Made by a program: the position numbers and the translations under genes. 64,000 nt of DNA from Mytilus californianus (Eukaryota > Mollusca > Bivalvia > Mytilida > Mytilidae): contig NW_026262734.1 in NCBI RefSeq assembly GCF_021869535.1, positions 107,853,088-107,917,087 of the forward strand. Reading direction: 5' to 3'. Each line of letters begins with the position of its first letter. The first letter of the stretch is position 1. Positions 11,430 through 23,721 of the stretch are shown in pieces. The notes under the pieces were generated by a model. The model did not search any database. It was not told the DNA's origin and was given only the letters and a program-made list of their open reading frames with translations.

Positions 11430-14400
11430 GTATATACATTATAACGATATATATAGTTTCATTACTTTTGAGGACAAAGACTCCTTTATCGTGACAAAAA
11501 TATATTTAGTAAATTATCATTTCATCATACTATATATAAGAGTTAAACAATGCAAAACGAAAGAAGACGTAGACAATAATTACAATAAAAAAAAAACGTT
11601 AAATTGATAAAGATTCAGAAAAAAACAAATCCCAACAAACACAAGAAATAACTCGAGTACCGGATTGGTAAGCTGTGTCTGTTTTACTAGTAGCACATAT
11701 CTTGTTACTATTGACAACAAGAAATATGGAAATGTTGTATTCTGTAACCGTGGACGACGAATGGATGTTTGAATTGAGGCTACAAAATATGGAATATATC
11801 TCCATGGTGAACTGTAACAAATACATTCCATAACAGTCCAATTGTTTATGACATCTAGATCTGTAAAACTTTTAACAAAAGATAAGAGATACATATATCA
11901 TGAGGAACATCTTTAAACCTTAAAAAATATTACTAGGAATCAATTGAAAGTAGTGCTGCTCAAATGTAGGTTTATAGAGAAAAATGACAAATGGCCAAAG
12001 TTTCTAAACCATGTCTTTTCTCTCACGTTGATTCTCAAATGAAATATCTTTCTTCATTACTTTGATAGCTAACGTAAAGTTTTATATAATTTAAATCGTA
12101 GGTTTTCCAACGCCGAGTAGACGGAGCTGTTGATTTTTACCGTAAATGGTCTGAATATGAGGGTGGCTTTGGTGATGTAAAGCATGAGTTTTGGTTAGGT
12201 AAGTGTCATTTAGACTTTATTCTATCATTAAAAAGAGCAGCTGATTGAAATACAAATAATGTGTCCCCGCTTCGCCTTTTGGAGCTTTCTTACAATTTGA
12301 CGAAAGGTACGGTACGTACGCTTGACGAATCATACGTAAGACTCGTTTTAGGGATCCTTTATTATGACATATTCATTTAATTTAAATTGAAGCGTCATGG
12401 AACTTCGATGGTGCTTCGCCTCAATGTTTGCCTATTAAAGATCATTACACAGCATGCAACGGCACTTGTAAAACTTGAATTTTCGTGCGATATATGAATT
12501 TTGGGTCGTACTAGAGGTAGAAATATAATACCACAAGGGGGACGGAGATTACTCTGCAAAATTCCCTAAACTTAGAAGATTTTGCTAAACCCAAACCCCA
12601 CCCCACCCCCTTTCCCCCCAAAAAATTACAACTTTGCATTAACTAGCCTAAGAAAATCTAAAGCAAATAAATGGGCTCCCCTCTCACACAAAACATAAGA
12701 TAAAATAAAAAAATAAATATTTCCTAAATTCAAAAATTTGCAACAAAAAAATGGTAAAATTGAAAAAGAAAATTACCTTCAAGATAAATTATGCCGGGGC
12801 TAGTTTAATAACTTGCAGATATTCCCCGCCTCCCCTTGGATAATACCCATAGTCGTCTTGTGGTGTGTCTATACACCCGAGTAAGGCTAAATTATAGAAT
12901 CGTTCTTTCAGCGTATAATAGCGTTTTCGTCCTGAGCATTATTTGCCACTGAACGTTAAACAACCTATTTATCAATCTTCTAAGCATGTTTTATTGTTTA
13001 CCGTTTAGTTGTCATTATTAAATCCAGAATATATATAGTGCAAGATTGTAGATTCATTTTCTTGATATGCATTTAGGTGTTTAAATGTGTATGTAAATGA
13101 ACAAAACAATATCTATAATTAATTGAACTATATTTAGAGCTCAAGGGCGGTTTAGGAACGGGGCTCACCCGAGTGTCCATACTCAGCAGATATATTTCTA
13201 GCATCGTATTTAAGATCTTTGCCTTGGTCTAAGTCAAAGACAGAGACAGTTTAATTATCTGAACACTTTTTTTTTCTTTGACACTAAATTGTGTGTTTTT
13301 TTCTGATTTTTTACCACTACATACTGGTTTGTGAACTACGTAACGTTCATATTAAACTTTTTTTGGATTGATGTTGGTGATCATCTATTTGTTGCTAGGG
13401 TATTGTCTCGTGGACATGTATCCTATATCTAATTATTAGTAGTTAAATAAAAGCTGTTTGTGCGGGTGTGTGTATGTGTGTGCATATCAATTGTCCCCCT
13501 CCCAATGGAATTGACATTTGATTTCACATGTTCGCTCGTGATAACATCTTCTGTAAATGCTCAATCCACCACTGACTGTGTCCACAATTATTATATGATT
13601 AAAACAAATTAACGACGTTTAAAAGAATGACCCCAAATAAGTTGCGTATCTAGCATTAACTGAAGATATTACTTGTTAAAAACAGAATCATCTTGTGGAA
13701 TATGAAGGCAACGACCATTTAGCTTAAAAAGTGAAAAAAAGGGGGGGGGGGGGCTATAGTTTTTGTTCCGTTTCACATTTGTTTCCTGCGATTGCAAGTG
13801 TCACTTCATTACAAAATAATTTTTTCCTAGATTTATTTCACATCAATTTTTAAAAAATTGTAGCATCCTTGTCTTGCAAATCTCGATGATCCATGTTGAC
13901 AATTTGATGATAGCATACTCATAAATAAATAAATTTAATTGTGAATCTTGTCGTTAAATTTACAGTATCATACTTCAATAATTTCATTAAAATGTTAGTG
14001 ATGAAACGCTTGCTTGAACATTTCCAGCGCAAATGTGTGTAATCGTGGTTACCATAAGTAACGTGTCGGACTTTAGTGTATTTGAAACTTTTTCTTTATT
14101 TAAGATATCAAAAGCGTGTTTAACTTGCGATATGCTTAATTTTTTAAAGATAAGTTCGATTAAGAATAGGAAGATGTTTAATCGGAGAAAACATAGACTC
14201 TATGTGTTATCGTAGAAATGTAATGCATGCTCCCTTTACGTAGACTTTATGTGTTATCGTGGAAATGAAATGTATGTTCCCTTAACGTAGACTCTATATG
14301 TTATCGTGGAAATGTGATGCATGCTCCCGTTACGTAGAATCTATGTGTTATCCTTGAAATGTAATGCATGCTACCTTTACGTAGACTCTATGTGTTATCG

Positions 14401-17400
14401 TTGAAATGTAATGTATGTTCCCTTAACGTAGACTCTATATGTTATCGTGGAAATGTTATGCATGCTTCCGTTACGTAGAATCTATGTGTTATCCTGGAAA
14501 TGTAATGCATGCTACCTTTACGTAGACTCTATGTGTTATCGTGGAAATGTAATGTATGTTCCCTTAACGTAGACTCTATATATTATCGTGGAAATGTAAT
14601 GCATGCTTCCGTTACGTAGAATCTATGTGTTATCGTGGTAATGTAATGCATGCTACCTTTACGTAAACTCTATGTGTTATCGTGGAAATGTAATGCATAC
14701 TCCCTTTACGTAGACTCTATGTGTTATCGTGGAACTGTAATGCATGCTCCCTTTACGTAGACTCAATGTGTTATAACTTATAGTGGAAATGTAATGCATG
14801 CTCCTTTTACATAGACACTATATGTTATCGTGGAAATGTAATACATGCTCCCTATACGTAGGCATTATGTGTTATCGTAGAAATGTAATTCATGCTCACT
14901 TTACGTAGACTCTATTTGTTATCGTGGAAATCTAATGCATGCTCCCGTTACGTAGACTCTATGTGTTATCGTGGAAAATATAATGCATGCTCCCTTTACG
15001 TAGGCTCTTTATGTTATCGTGGAAATGTAATGCATGCTCCCTTTACGTAGAATACATGTGTTATTGTGGAAATGTAATGCATGCTTCCTTTATGTAAACT
15101 CTGTGTGTTATCGTGGAAATGTAATGCATGCTCCCTTTATGTAGATTCTATATGTTATCGTGGAAATGTAATGCATGCTCCCTTTACATAGACTCTTTGC
15201 GTTATAGTGGAAATGTAATGCATGCTCCCTTTACGTAGAATTTATGTGTTATAGTGGAAATATAATGCATTCTCACTTTATATACGTAGACTCTTTGTGT
15301 TATAGTGGAAATGTAATGCATGCTCCCTTTACGTAGACTACATGTATGTGTTATGGTGGAAATGTAATGCATGCTCCCTTTACGTAGACTTTATGTCTTA
15401 TAGTGGAAATGTAATGGATGCTCCCTTTACGTTTTTTCGTACCTTTCGTAAAAAAGTAAAATAGCTGTATTAAACGGATTCGACAACACTCCGAATTATT
15501 TTCTGTTCACGTATTTTTACATCTGCCGTAGAAATTCCTGCCTTAAGAATTTTGAGGATACCGAAAGAAGTTTAAAACAGAGAGTAAAACGGGTTTTCTC
15601 CATGGATAAATCCTGTTGTAGTGAAGAATATGAAGCAATATCATATTTTTGCACGTCCACATTGTTGTTGTTTTTTAACAAAAAGTATCAATAAGCATAT
15701 GTCAATAAATAAATAATAAACAAATAGTAGATATCAAAGTGTCTAAACTTGTCTCAAATGAATCCAACAAGATTAACTTTTTTTCCAAAGAACATTTAGT
15801 TGAATTCATCATAGCTACCATGTTTTAAATTTTGTACGCCAGACGCGCGTTTCGTCCATAAAAGACTTTGCATATTCTTTCTTACTCTGGACATTCTTTT
15901 GTATATCTGTTTTTGTCTCTTCTGTGGGATTCTTCTGACTGGTTATGTTGTCTTTTGGACAAGATCGATTTATTTAAACGCTGCTATTTATTTATATTTT
16001 ACCATACTTGTTGCTGGGTTAGATGATTAAGAATGTACCAGTGGCGGATCGAGAACTTTACATAAAGGGTGGTCGGGCACTGCCTGACCTAAGGGGGGGG
16101 GGGGGGGGGGCCGCTCCAGTCATGCTTCAGTGATTCCCTATATAATCAACCAAATTTTTCCCACAAAAGGGGGGGCCCGGGCCCCCCAGCCCCCCCCCCC
16201 CCCCCCCCCCCTCCAGGATCCGCCTATGTGTACCTCACAATTACATTATACTACGTCATGTGAACTATAAGACCTCAAGGTTACCAATACCCTCTTCGCC
16301 AGTGTTTTTATACTGTCATGTTATCAAGTCAATGTTCATTCTGATAAAAAAAAATTGTAAAGTAAAAAAACTAAAATGTTAAAATTTTCCTGATTCACAA
16401 GTCTTTTATTACTAGTTATGGCGTCCTTTTTGGTGATAATTCAAGTATATTGCTTTTTCAGAGTTAGATGATATTGAATGTCAAGGATTTGGTTTCAAGT
16501 ACTACTGATGACAAAACATTTTTTGAAATTCCATGTAGCGAAGCAGTTTAGATTATATATCATGTATGTTTTTACTATTATCATATGTATACCTATATTT
16601 GTCATTTTTATTTACGTATTTGCACATTTATTTATCTATTAGGAAATGCAAATCTTCACAGACTGACTTCGATGGGGAATACAGAATTAAGAATAGATGT
16701 TATAAACTTTAATAGAAAACGGGGATATGCTAAATATAGTAGCTTTTTGGTGAAAAACGCATACCAACAGTACAGACTGAGAGTCAGTGGCTACAGTGGA
16801 AATGCTGGTAAAGTTAACTAGTGGGACGATATTGTTTTTTTTTTTTGTAAAACTTTAATATACACCTGTAATTGGTAATTCAACATCTGGTGCAGAAAAA
16901 ATGGTACCGTTAATATTACAAATTATTCGCTGCGAGGACGCGACGATTATAATTCATAAGGTATGCTTTTATAACAAAGGAGAAAGTTTCTATTTCTTTT
17001 CTTTCTTTAAAAGTCGATAAAAGTCTGTTTGTTATACTAAGTATTTTATTTCCAGAGGTTGCTTTGGATCGGATACTAATTTCAATTGGTTTTTTAATTT
17101 GTTTCCATGGAGTAATAATTTAAAGCTACTTATTTAGATATAAGAAGATGTGGTATGAGTGCCGATGAGACAACTCTCCATCCAAGTCACAATTTGTAAA
17201 GGTATACTACCATTATAGGTCAAAGTACGGCCTTCAACACAGAGCCTTGACTCACACCGAACAGCAAGCTATAAAGGGCTCCAAAAATGACTAGTGTAAA
17301 ACCATTCAAACAGGAAAACCAACGGTCTAATCTATATAAAAAACGAGAAACGAGAAACACATATAAACCGCACAAACTAACGACAATCTATGAACAACAG

Positions 17401-20400
17401 GTTCCTGACTTAGGACAGGTGCAAACAAATGCAGCGGGTTTAAACGTTTAAACAGGCTCCAACCTTCACCCTAACCTGAAATAATAGTGTAACATCACAA
17501 CATAGAAAGACACACTATAAAATATCAATTGAAATGGCTTAACTCAATCAAAAGACATATTAACAAAAACAAGTGAACATACACTGAACGATTAAATGTG
17601 ATCAATGACACAATGTAAATACAAAATTAATAAAAAAAAAAGGGGGTGAGATGTAAAACAATATCAAAAACATTATTTGTTCGGAACTTTGTTCAAACCT
17701 TTCATCTCTATTCTATACGGGGTGAGTGGGCTAAGTAGATTGACTACTGTATCATTAGTAGGTCAACACCACGGTTGTGAGTTTGAATCCTGCACGTTGC
17801 ATTTGTAGTCGACTCCATCATATTATACATGGGCTGTCAGTTTTTCTGCCGAAGGTCGGTGCTCCTCTCCGGGTACTCAGGTTTCCTCAAACTATAAAAA
17901 GTGACCGACTCGAAATTGACAATTGTGATGAAAATTGCGTTATACATCAACCAATCGATAATTCAATCTCTCATCTCTTTACGATGCATTTATCACATGT
18001 TACGGTTGTCTCGAGAAAACCACAGCTACAACACAACTACTCTTTTAAATAAATAGCTACTACCACCTTCTCAACCATCGATGCGTTGATTCCGATAGTC
18101 TCGCTAGAATTAATCTAGAGATGTAATGTGCCTATGTACATTTCCACAGAATCCTTATCCCTTTATTCTTTTCCCAAATTTGAACTAATCTGAATTTAAA
18201 ACCATAATATTAGCCATTACCATCACATTAATTCTAATCTTAAACCTGTATTAGGACTCATTGTTTGCTTTGGATGAGCATTGCTAATGTATATCTTCTC
18301 CATTTTTTGTGTGTTTGTAACATCAGTTTTATCGTACGATGTACTTTATACTCAGTATCGGTATCATAATGTATTTTTTTTTTCAATAAATGCAAATTAA
18401 AATACCTTGCTTCGTTTTCTGAATAAGATAAGTGAATGTACTTCTCTTTGACAAATTATATCAAACTCTGAAGAATTATAGACTTTGTCGTTTTTCTTTC
18501 TTTTTTTTTATGTCCCTTCAGTATGTTTCGCCTCTTTTTTCTGTTGCTATTCTATACAATGAATAAACGTGGAGACTGTATGAAAACAGTACGAAATACA
18601 CTGTTCACTCTGGAATATAAACAACACAAAAGGACGATAACTTCGGGGCCAGTAACAGCAACATTAGAATAAAAAGGTAGTATATCGATGTTCACCGATA
18701 AAGGAAAACGGAACAACATACCAATCTAATAGTACTAACATATTTGTCGGAGTTACTTAATCTAACTAAAAGTAAATATGAGTCTTGGTATTAAACAGAC
18801 AACAATGGTGTAAAAAATAGATATAATGTTACTTTTCATAAATTAATTCAAATTCGTCATGCGTTCTAAACTAAGGACGCGCATTGACAAAGAAAGAGAC
18901 ACACTTCTAAATATGAAATGAGAAGGTAGTGAAAACAATACCAAGCATGATACCCTTTTGAACTTGCAAATGCAGAGAAAAAAACGAAAATATCGAAAAT
19001 ACGAGTCGAAATCACTGTGTAAAAGCCGAATAGTCCTTGAAATAGTTGGATAAGCGTGATCGGTTTTAATCGTTGAGGTATTATAACAAACCGAGCTATT
19101 TGTTTTTTGAAGCGTCACTCAACTCACTCAATAAAAGAAAGATCGGACACTGCTCTTTTCGAAAATTTGGAGAAACAGACGATTAAACCGTAAAAAAAGT
19201 GCCATTTCTTACCTTACTTTAAATCATATCGTTGTTGCAGCTTAATCTATTTCTAGTGGCGAAAATTATATAAGAAGTATATATATATATATATAGACAG
19301 ATGTGATAATATTTATCAATATTGCTGCTTCCTCACACTAAACTCGTCTCTGTATCATTTCTTCTATGGCTATTCATTCCTTTCACTCTAGCCTATTTTT
19401 GATAATGTCCATGCTTGCTTACATATAGAGAAACATATCATATCAAATCGAAACAAGAGTGAAAGTAAGATTTAGAGTGATGATAAGGTGCTACATGAAG
19501 GTAAGATTAATTATTCTTAAAAACAAATCGTAGGATGACATACAAATACAAAATGACCGCAGCAAAACTGTGTTTGGTAAGGATTATGGTAAGAATCAGA
19601 TTAGTGTTATAGAGTTGGTGGATTATAGTATATAGATACAGGGCATATAAAAACAAAGTACTCACAGTTTAGTTATGTAATGATCATAATGCTTGTTTAA
19701 TTTGAACTATGTTCGTTTTTTATGTCGCTTTACATGTTTCTATCGATACATTTCGTCTATGAATGATATATTTTTATTACCAACAAATTTTTTACAACAG
19801 GGGTTGATCTGTTTTAGCATTTGTACACTTTATTTTTCCGTATATATTAAAATGTTCATTATAGAACAATATCCATTGATAAAGATAAACTGTCAATTTC
19901 AGTCCTTGTAAATAGACACACTTAAATAAAAGAAATATGAGGGAATCTCTTGATTCCAAACGGAGTAAAACCGAATGAGTCAACAGGGTAAGCGTCTCCC
20001 ATTCTGCAACCATCAGGCGAATCTAAACTCAGTTATGTTAGGATAGAGAATAGCAGACTATTTTGTTTGTTTAAATTTCTTCAAAAACATACATGTCTAT
20101 TGTGAGTTCAGTCACGTCGTATAGGTGAAACAATTCTTGAGTGCGACCGTAACATTGTTGCATTATATCTTTTAGAAATTACTTGCACTGAAAGTTCGTA
20201 TAGTTTAATATTCTACGACAGAGAAAATGGCTGCCTTAATATTAAGATACATCCTTTACAATATCATATATTTTCATAAAAAGATTTAAAGGTATTTCAA
20301 GAAGGTAAAATATTTCTGATTCGACACTGATCAATATTTTAATATCGCGAACACGACCAACTGTTTTGAATGGATGAAGGGCTTGAAAGCATATTTATTT

Positions 20401-20647
20401 TATTTTTATAGGTGATAGTTTAACTTATCATAATGGATGGAGGTTCAGTACTAGAGACAGGGACTACGATGGTCTTCACATTAACTGTGCTGCAAAATAT
20501 AAAGCGGGATGGTGGTATAATGAATGTTTGTGGTCCAACCTTAACGGTATTTTCAATATTCGCGGTGAAAATGGCGTGAGTTGGTATCATTTGGACAACC
20601 AATATGGCACGATTTGGAGATCAAAGATGATGCTTCGCAGAAAGTGA
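11299..20647 (+). CDS. Fibrinogen-related protein, complete fibrinogen C-terminal domain in four exons
   Basis: Four exons (11,299-11,429; 12,102-12,198; 16,643-16,807; 20,412-20,647) join with matching phases into 209 residues ending in TGA, the usual size of a fibrinogen C-terminal domain. Landmarks in order are [44 protein letters not shown], the calcium-loop region [13 protein letters not shown] and [13 protein letters not shown]. Four cysteines are placed as in the family (DCS, YCD, NCA, ECL). Secreted fibrinogen-related proteins of molluscs bind microbial surface sugars. The domain itself shows no break. The first exon enters in phase 1, so an upstream exon is required; the EGF/TSP1 exon ending at 1,206 has the right phase. 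An ATTAAA at about 20,657 could serve polyadenylation. Family assignment is firm; the ligand is unknown. Confidence 0.93.
12102..12198 (+). CDS. Fibrinogen domain exon 2
   Basis: Acceptor atcgtag before 12,102 (phase 0) and donor gtaagtg after 12,198 (phase 1). It encodes [16 protein letters not shown] through EFWL, the most conserved block of the family, and follows exon 1 without loss of a residue. Confidence 0.93.
14191..15432 (+). repeat. 47-bp minisatellite, about 26 units, partly in trimers
   Basis: The unit is about 47 bases: gtagactctatgtgttatcg, then tggaaatgtaatgcatgc, then tccctttac. Most units differ by a few substitutions. Units 2-10 (14,240-14,662, exactly 9 x 47) repeat as three trimers of 141 bases. 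The first member has tgtatgttcccttaac, the second has ctatat and cgttac, the third has gaatcta and tacctttac. Later units are monomeric and carry small indels. It lies in an intron of the fibrinogen gene. Confidence 0.95.
16041..16226. mobile_element. MITE-like element with gtggcggatc / ggatccgcc ends
   Basis: Ends are gtggcggatc at 16,041 and ggatccgcct at 16,217, near-inverted repeats. Inside are an 18-base G run and a 22-base C run around catgcttcagtgattccc. A second, partial copy with the same inner sequence and right end is at 40,955-41,060. It has no coding capacity. Confidence 0.6.
16643..16807 (+). CDS. Fibrinogen domain exon 3
   Basis: Acceptor ctattag before 16,643 and donor gtaaag after 16,807, both phase 1. 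It encodes [20 protein letters not shown] and a [13 protein letters not shown] end. The usual acidic residue pair of the middle region is replaced by basic ones ([11 protein letters not shown]). Confidence 0.92.
17137..17675 (-). mobile_element. Penelope-like 3' end only (copy 3)
   Basis: About 530 bases matching 5,178-5,700 and 23,722-24,240, with the same outer edge (tagatataagaagatgtggt) but no coding sequence beyond. A 5'-truncated insertion explains this. Confidence 0.65.
17721..17975 (+). mobile_element. tRNA-derived SINE
   Basis: An A-box-like gtgggctaagtag is followed 45 bases later by a B-box-like ggttgtgagtttgaatcc, the internal polymerase III promoter of a tRNA. Downstream comes a conserved core (ccgaaggtcggtgctcctct, gggtactcagg) and the tail gcgttatacatcaacc, which I know from bivalve SINEs. 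The tRNA part cannot fold as a functional tRNA as written, so it is not called a tRNA gene. Confidence 0.75.
20412..20647 (+). CDS. Fibrinogen domain exon 4 with stop codon
   Basis: Acceptor ttttatag before 20,412, phase 1. It carries the calcium-loop aspartates (RDRDYDG), the last cysteine pair (NCA, ECL), SNLNG and the C-terminal RSKMMLRRK before TGA at 20,645-20,647. The CHxSNLNG motif reads CLWSNLNG, so the common His is a Leu. Confidence 0.93.
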
Positions 20648-22255
20648 TTTTTAAAAATTAAAACAACTACAACAATTAAAATAATAAGACTCTTTCATTT
20701 TTAACAATCGGATTTCTCAGAAAAGTTTTAGCACATCTAAAACTGAATTCCTATAAGACTATTTCAAGCATTTTATCCGTAGATCAAAATATATTCTGAT
20801 TCATGATAAAAGGGAATATGATCACGAGAAAAATTGTGACACACTAAGATTGATAAAAGGTGTTATTTGTGATTACTCATTTGTAAAAAAAATGGCTAGT
20901 CATACCACATCTCCTTATTCTAATAGTAAATACAATAACAAGATGCCATTATTATATAATTCACCATATTTACCTTTAAAAGACTTTAACATACAGTGAT
21001 AAAAGAGAGGTGAAAGATACCAAGGGAACACTGGTAAGTCAATAATTGTAGAAAGGAGGACAAGATCTGGCTATTGGACATAAAGCATATTCGTGACCGT
21101 CCGCTACACAGATATTTGCACCTGAGATTACCCCCATTTTTGTTGGGGTTCAAGTTGCTCAGTCTTAGTTTTCTATGTTGTGTTTTGTGTACTATTGTTT
21201 GTCTGTTGGTCTTTTTCTTCTTTAGCCATTGCGTTGTCAGTTTATTTTGGACTTATGAGTTTGAATGTCCCTTTGGTATCTTTAGCCTCCCTTTTATAAC
21301 GGTTAACTTATACATTTTTTGTGTAAGATTTTTGAATAGTGACTTCAAAACTTGACAGAAAAAACCTTTCACTTTCTTGCATGAAGAAACACATCTATTG
21401 TTTTCGCTTTAATTTTACTAGATAGCCACCACCATTCCATTATAGAGTAAAACGGATATAATCAATATAGAAGAACATGAAGTTTAAAGATGTTGCTAAT
21501 CTTTTTCAGTTATTTTGAGACACCATTGCATACCGACAGCCTGCTTTATGAATAAACGAATATGTAATAATATTAGCATCTCTTATGTATTTTTACAAAA
21601 TTTTGGTATTCAAGTTGGTAATGTCTAGTGAGGTCTATTCAAAAAAGCGAAAGATACCATAGAGACAATCAAAATTGTATTTGGAAATTTAATATAAAAA
21701 AGAAGATGTGGTATGATTGTCAATGAGACAACTATTCACAAGAGACCAAATGACATAAAAATTAACAACTATAGGTCACCGTACGGCCTTCAACAATGAG
21801 CAAAGTCATTAACTGCATTTTAGATACTGATATTAAGAACTGGCTGAATATATTCAAAATAAAGTGAAATAGACTTCCCATTCACTTCATTGTTATTTAT
21901 GTAGACTTCCCATTCACTTCATTGCTATTTATGTAATTTAAAACAAAAGATATCATATAAACATATATAGTCTTACCAAAAGTAAATTGAAACTCATAAG
22001 TCGAAAATTAACTGGCAACGCCATGTCCAAACCTAAGCAATAACAGCGACTACCAACCGTTACAACATGTATTCACCTAGATGTCGTCCCTATAATATCC
22101 GTTATCCGTAGCAACTATGGGAATTGAAAACTATGAGAATTTAAAGAGCGCGTCCGTACAGATGTAACAGTTCACCCCTTGGTGTAATGTTTACCTCCGT
22201 GTGCTGTATTGTGAAATTTATTTGAAACTGGACATTAATTTCTTATTTTAACATT
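20648..22255. other. Noncoding stretch after the fibrinogen gene
   Basis: No gene is supported. It contains a divergent copy of the common repeat at 21,095-21,300, fragments of the agatgtggtatga motif (20,895 reverse; 21,703 forward), pieces of the same common repeat in reverse (21,645-22,040), and a short exact duplication of about 28 bases, gtagacttcccattcacttc with the bases after it, at 21,873 and 21,901. Confidence 0.7.
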
Positions 22256-22480
22256 GTTCTGTATCATTGGGAGACTTTTATATGGTAAGGACACAAATAA
22301 ACACGAATGAAAAAGTGTTTTTGTAATATTTTGCTCTCGATAAAAATAACGTCTGCTACCCGCACTGACAAGAAATAAGAGAGAGAGTAATTATCAAACC
22401 GGAATGACCCTTTCCAATTCTGGTTTGATACAGATACCAAACTGTGAACTAGCAACCTTTAATAATGACGAAAATTAAAT
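22256..22480. repeat. 225-bp direct repeat, left copy (possible LTR)
   Basis: Closely matches 31,729-31,955 in the same orientation (shared blocks ttttgtaatattttgctctc, ataacgtctgctacc, gataccaaactgtgaactag with few changes). The pair brackets the Gypsy remains, so they may be its LTRs. No polypurine tract is obvious next to this copy and the flanks show no target duplication, so the call is tentative. Confidence 0.45.
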
Positions 22481-23721
22481 ATACATTTATGCTTTGTATT
22501 TTATGTTTCATGTATTTTTGTATTTTATTTATTTTTAAATGTGAAGCGCTTAGAGTAATTGTTGTTATTATATAATGCGCTCTATAAATATTGCATTCAT
22601 TATTATTATATCATCCCCGCCCCGAAAGAAAGAAATTTTCAAAAATTTCAAAATGGTTTCTAGTTTCACAGACGGAATACAACATTGTAATCATAAAAAA
22701 AAATTACAGAACATGTAAGTCATATATAAGAAATACTAATGAAATTTCAAAACAACTAATAAAACGAGTCAAACATGTTTGCTCCCTCCTAAAATCATCT
22801 CAAACTATCGCAACTGTACCCAAACATTCATATGTACCTATCATATAGAGTCAATGAAAAACATTGCAAATAAAAAACCAAATAAAAGTATAGTATTATA
22901 GAGATACAGTATTTACATATTCAACTGGATCCATCGATTGAATTATAAATGTTACGATTTCTCAGCGGAAACCATAAACTCCTCTTTCAAAAAAATCAAA
23001 GGTTTTCATTCTAAGCAAATTATTAAATCTCCTACACCAATTTCTGACTCGTACTTACACACAAAGATAAATATACACACTTGCATGCACTTATAAAAGC
23101 TGCTTAAATGGAATGGGTAGCAGACGCACAATCATATAAATACACCATCAAAAACACAGTAAGCATTCAATTTGGTTACATAACAAATAAAAACAAATTT
23201 TCATTAAATGTTATTCAAGTCATGAACTGTACATTTCCCATCTTAATCACAAGTACACGACTCGAAATTACTTTGGCGAAACAGTTTTCACCAAATCCAT
23301 TTTATGAAAGACCATTAACTTCACTTCAAACGATGCTTATATGTAGGACTCGGAGTTGCGATGGGGACGCTGAAGTGCGATGGTCACGCTGAATGAAGTG
23401 CTATGGTCTATAAGACAAGTGATGGCTAGCTTAAAATTTACAGATGTTGAATTATTAGGAGAGCTTGATTTTTTATTAGTTAGTATACAAATACCAAACA
23501 TTCAATATTTCTCCAGTTGCAGTAAAAAACATCGGAGACCTATCTTATTCATTGTTCTTATTCACAGCAGCCGTATATATATATTTGTTTCGTTCTGACT
23601 AGGCAATCACTATTTGCATTTCAGTCATTGCAATTAGTACTGCTTTTAAAGAAAAATAGCTTTTGTATACATGTAGCGTTAATTTCTGAACGATTGTATG
23701 AACGACTGCTTTTTTTTGTAT
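22481..23721. other. Noncoding stretch
   Basis: 1.2 kb where the integrase core of the Gypsy element would be expected if the flanking repeats are its LTRs. I see no integrase motif on the minus strand and no other feature. Confidence 0.6.

Larger units (their letters stand above)
12199..16642 (+). other. Intron between fibrinogen exons 2 and 3
   Basis: Noncoding stretch of 4.4 kb. Besides the minisatellite (14,191-15,432) and the MITE-like element (16,041-16,226) it has a 13-base G run (13,741-13,753) and a piece of the mussel repeat with gccagacgcgcgtttcgtc (15,838). Nothing suggests an exon. Confidence 0.8.
16808..20411 (+). other. Intron between fibrinogen exons 3 and 4
   Basis: 3.6 kb without a supported gene. 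It holds the isolated Penelope-like 3' block, the tRNA-derived SINE and a short TA run at about 19,280. The rest is featureless AT-rich DNA; the short frames at 18,843-19,118 and 19,693-20,013 show no family motif. Confidence 0.8.

Noticed and set aside
14191-15432. Regular repeat array that could suggest CRISPR
   Set aside because: Units are contiguous with no unique spacers and the surroundings are eukaryotic introns; it is a minisatellite.
16093-16211. G and C runs as a regulatory quadruplex region
   Set aside because: They sit inside a MITE-like repeat and their lengths are unreliable.
17721-17800. tRNA gene
   Set aside because: A- and B-box-like motifs are present, but the stems do not pair and the sequence continues into a SINE core.
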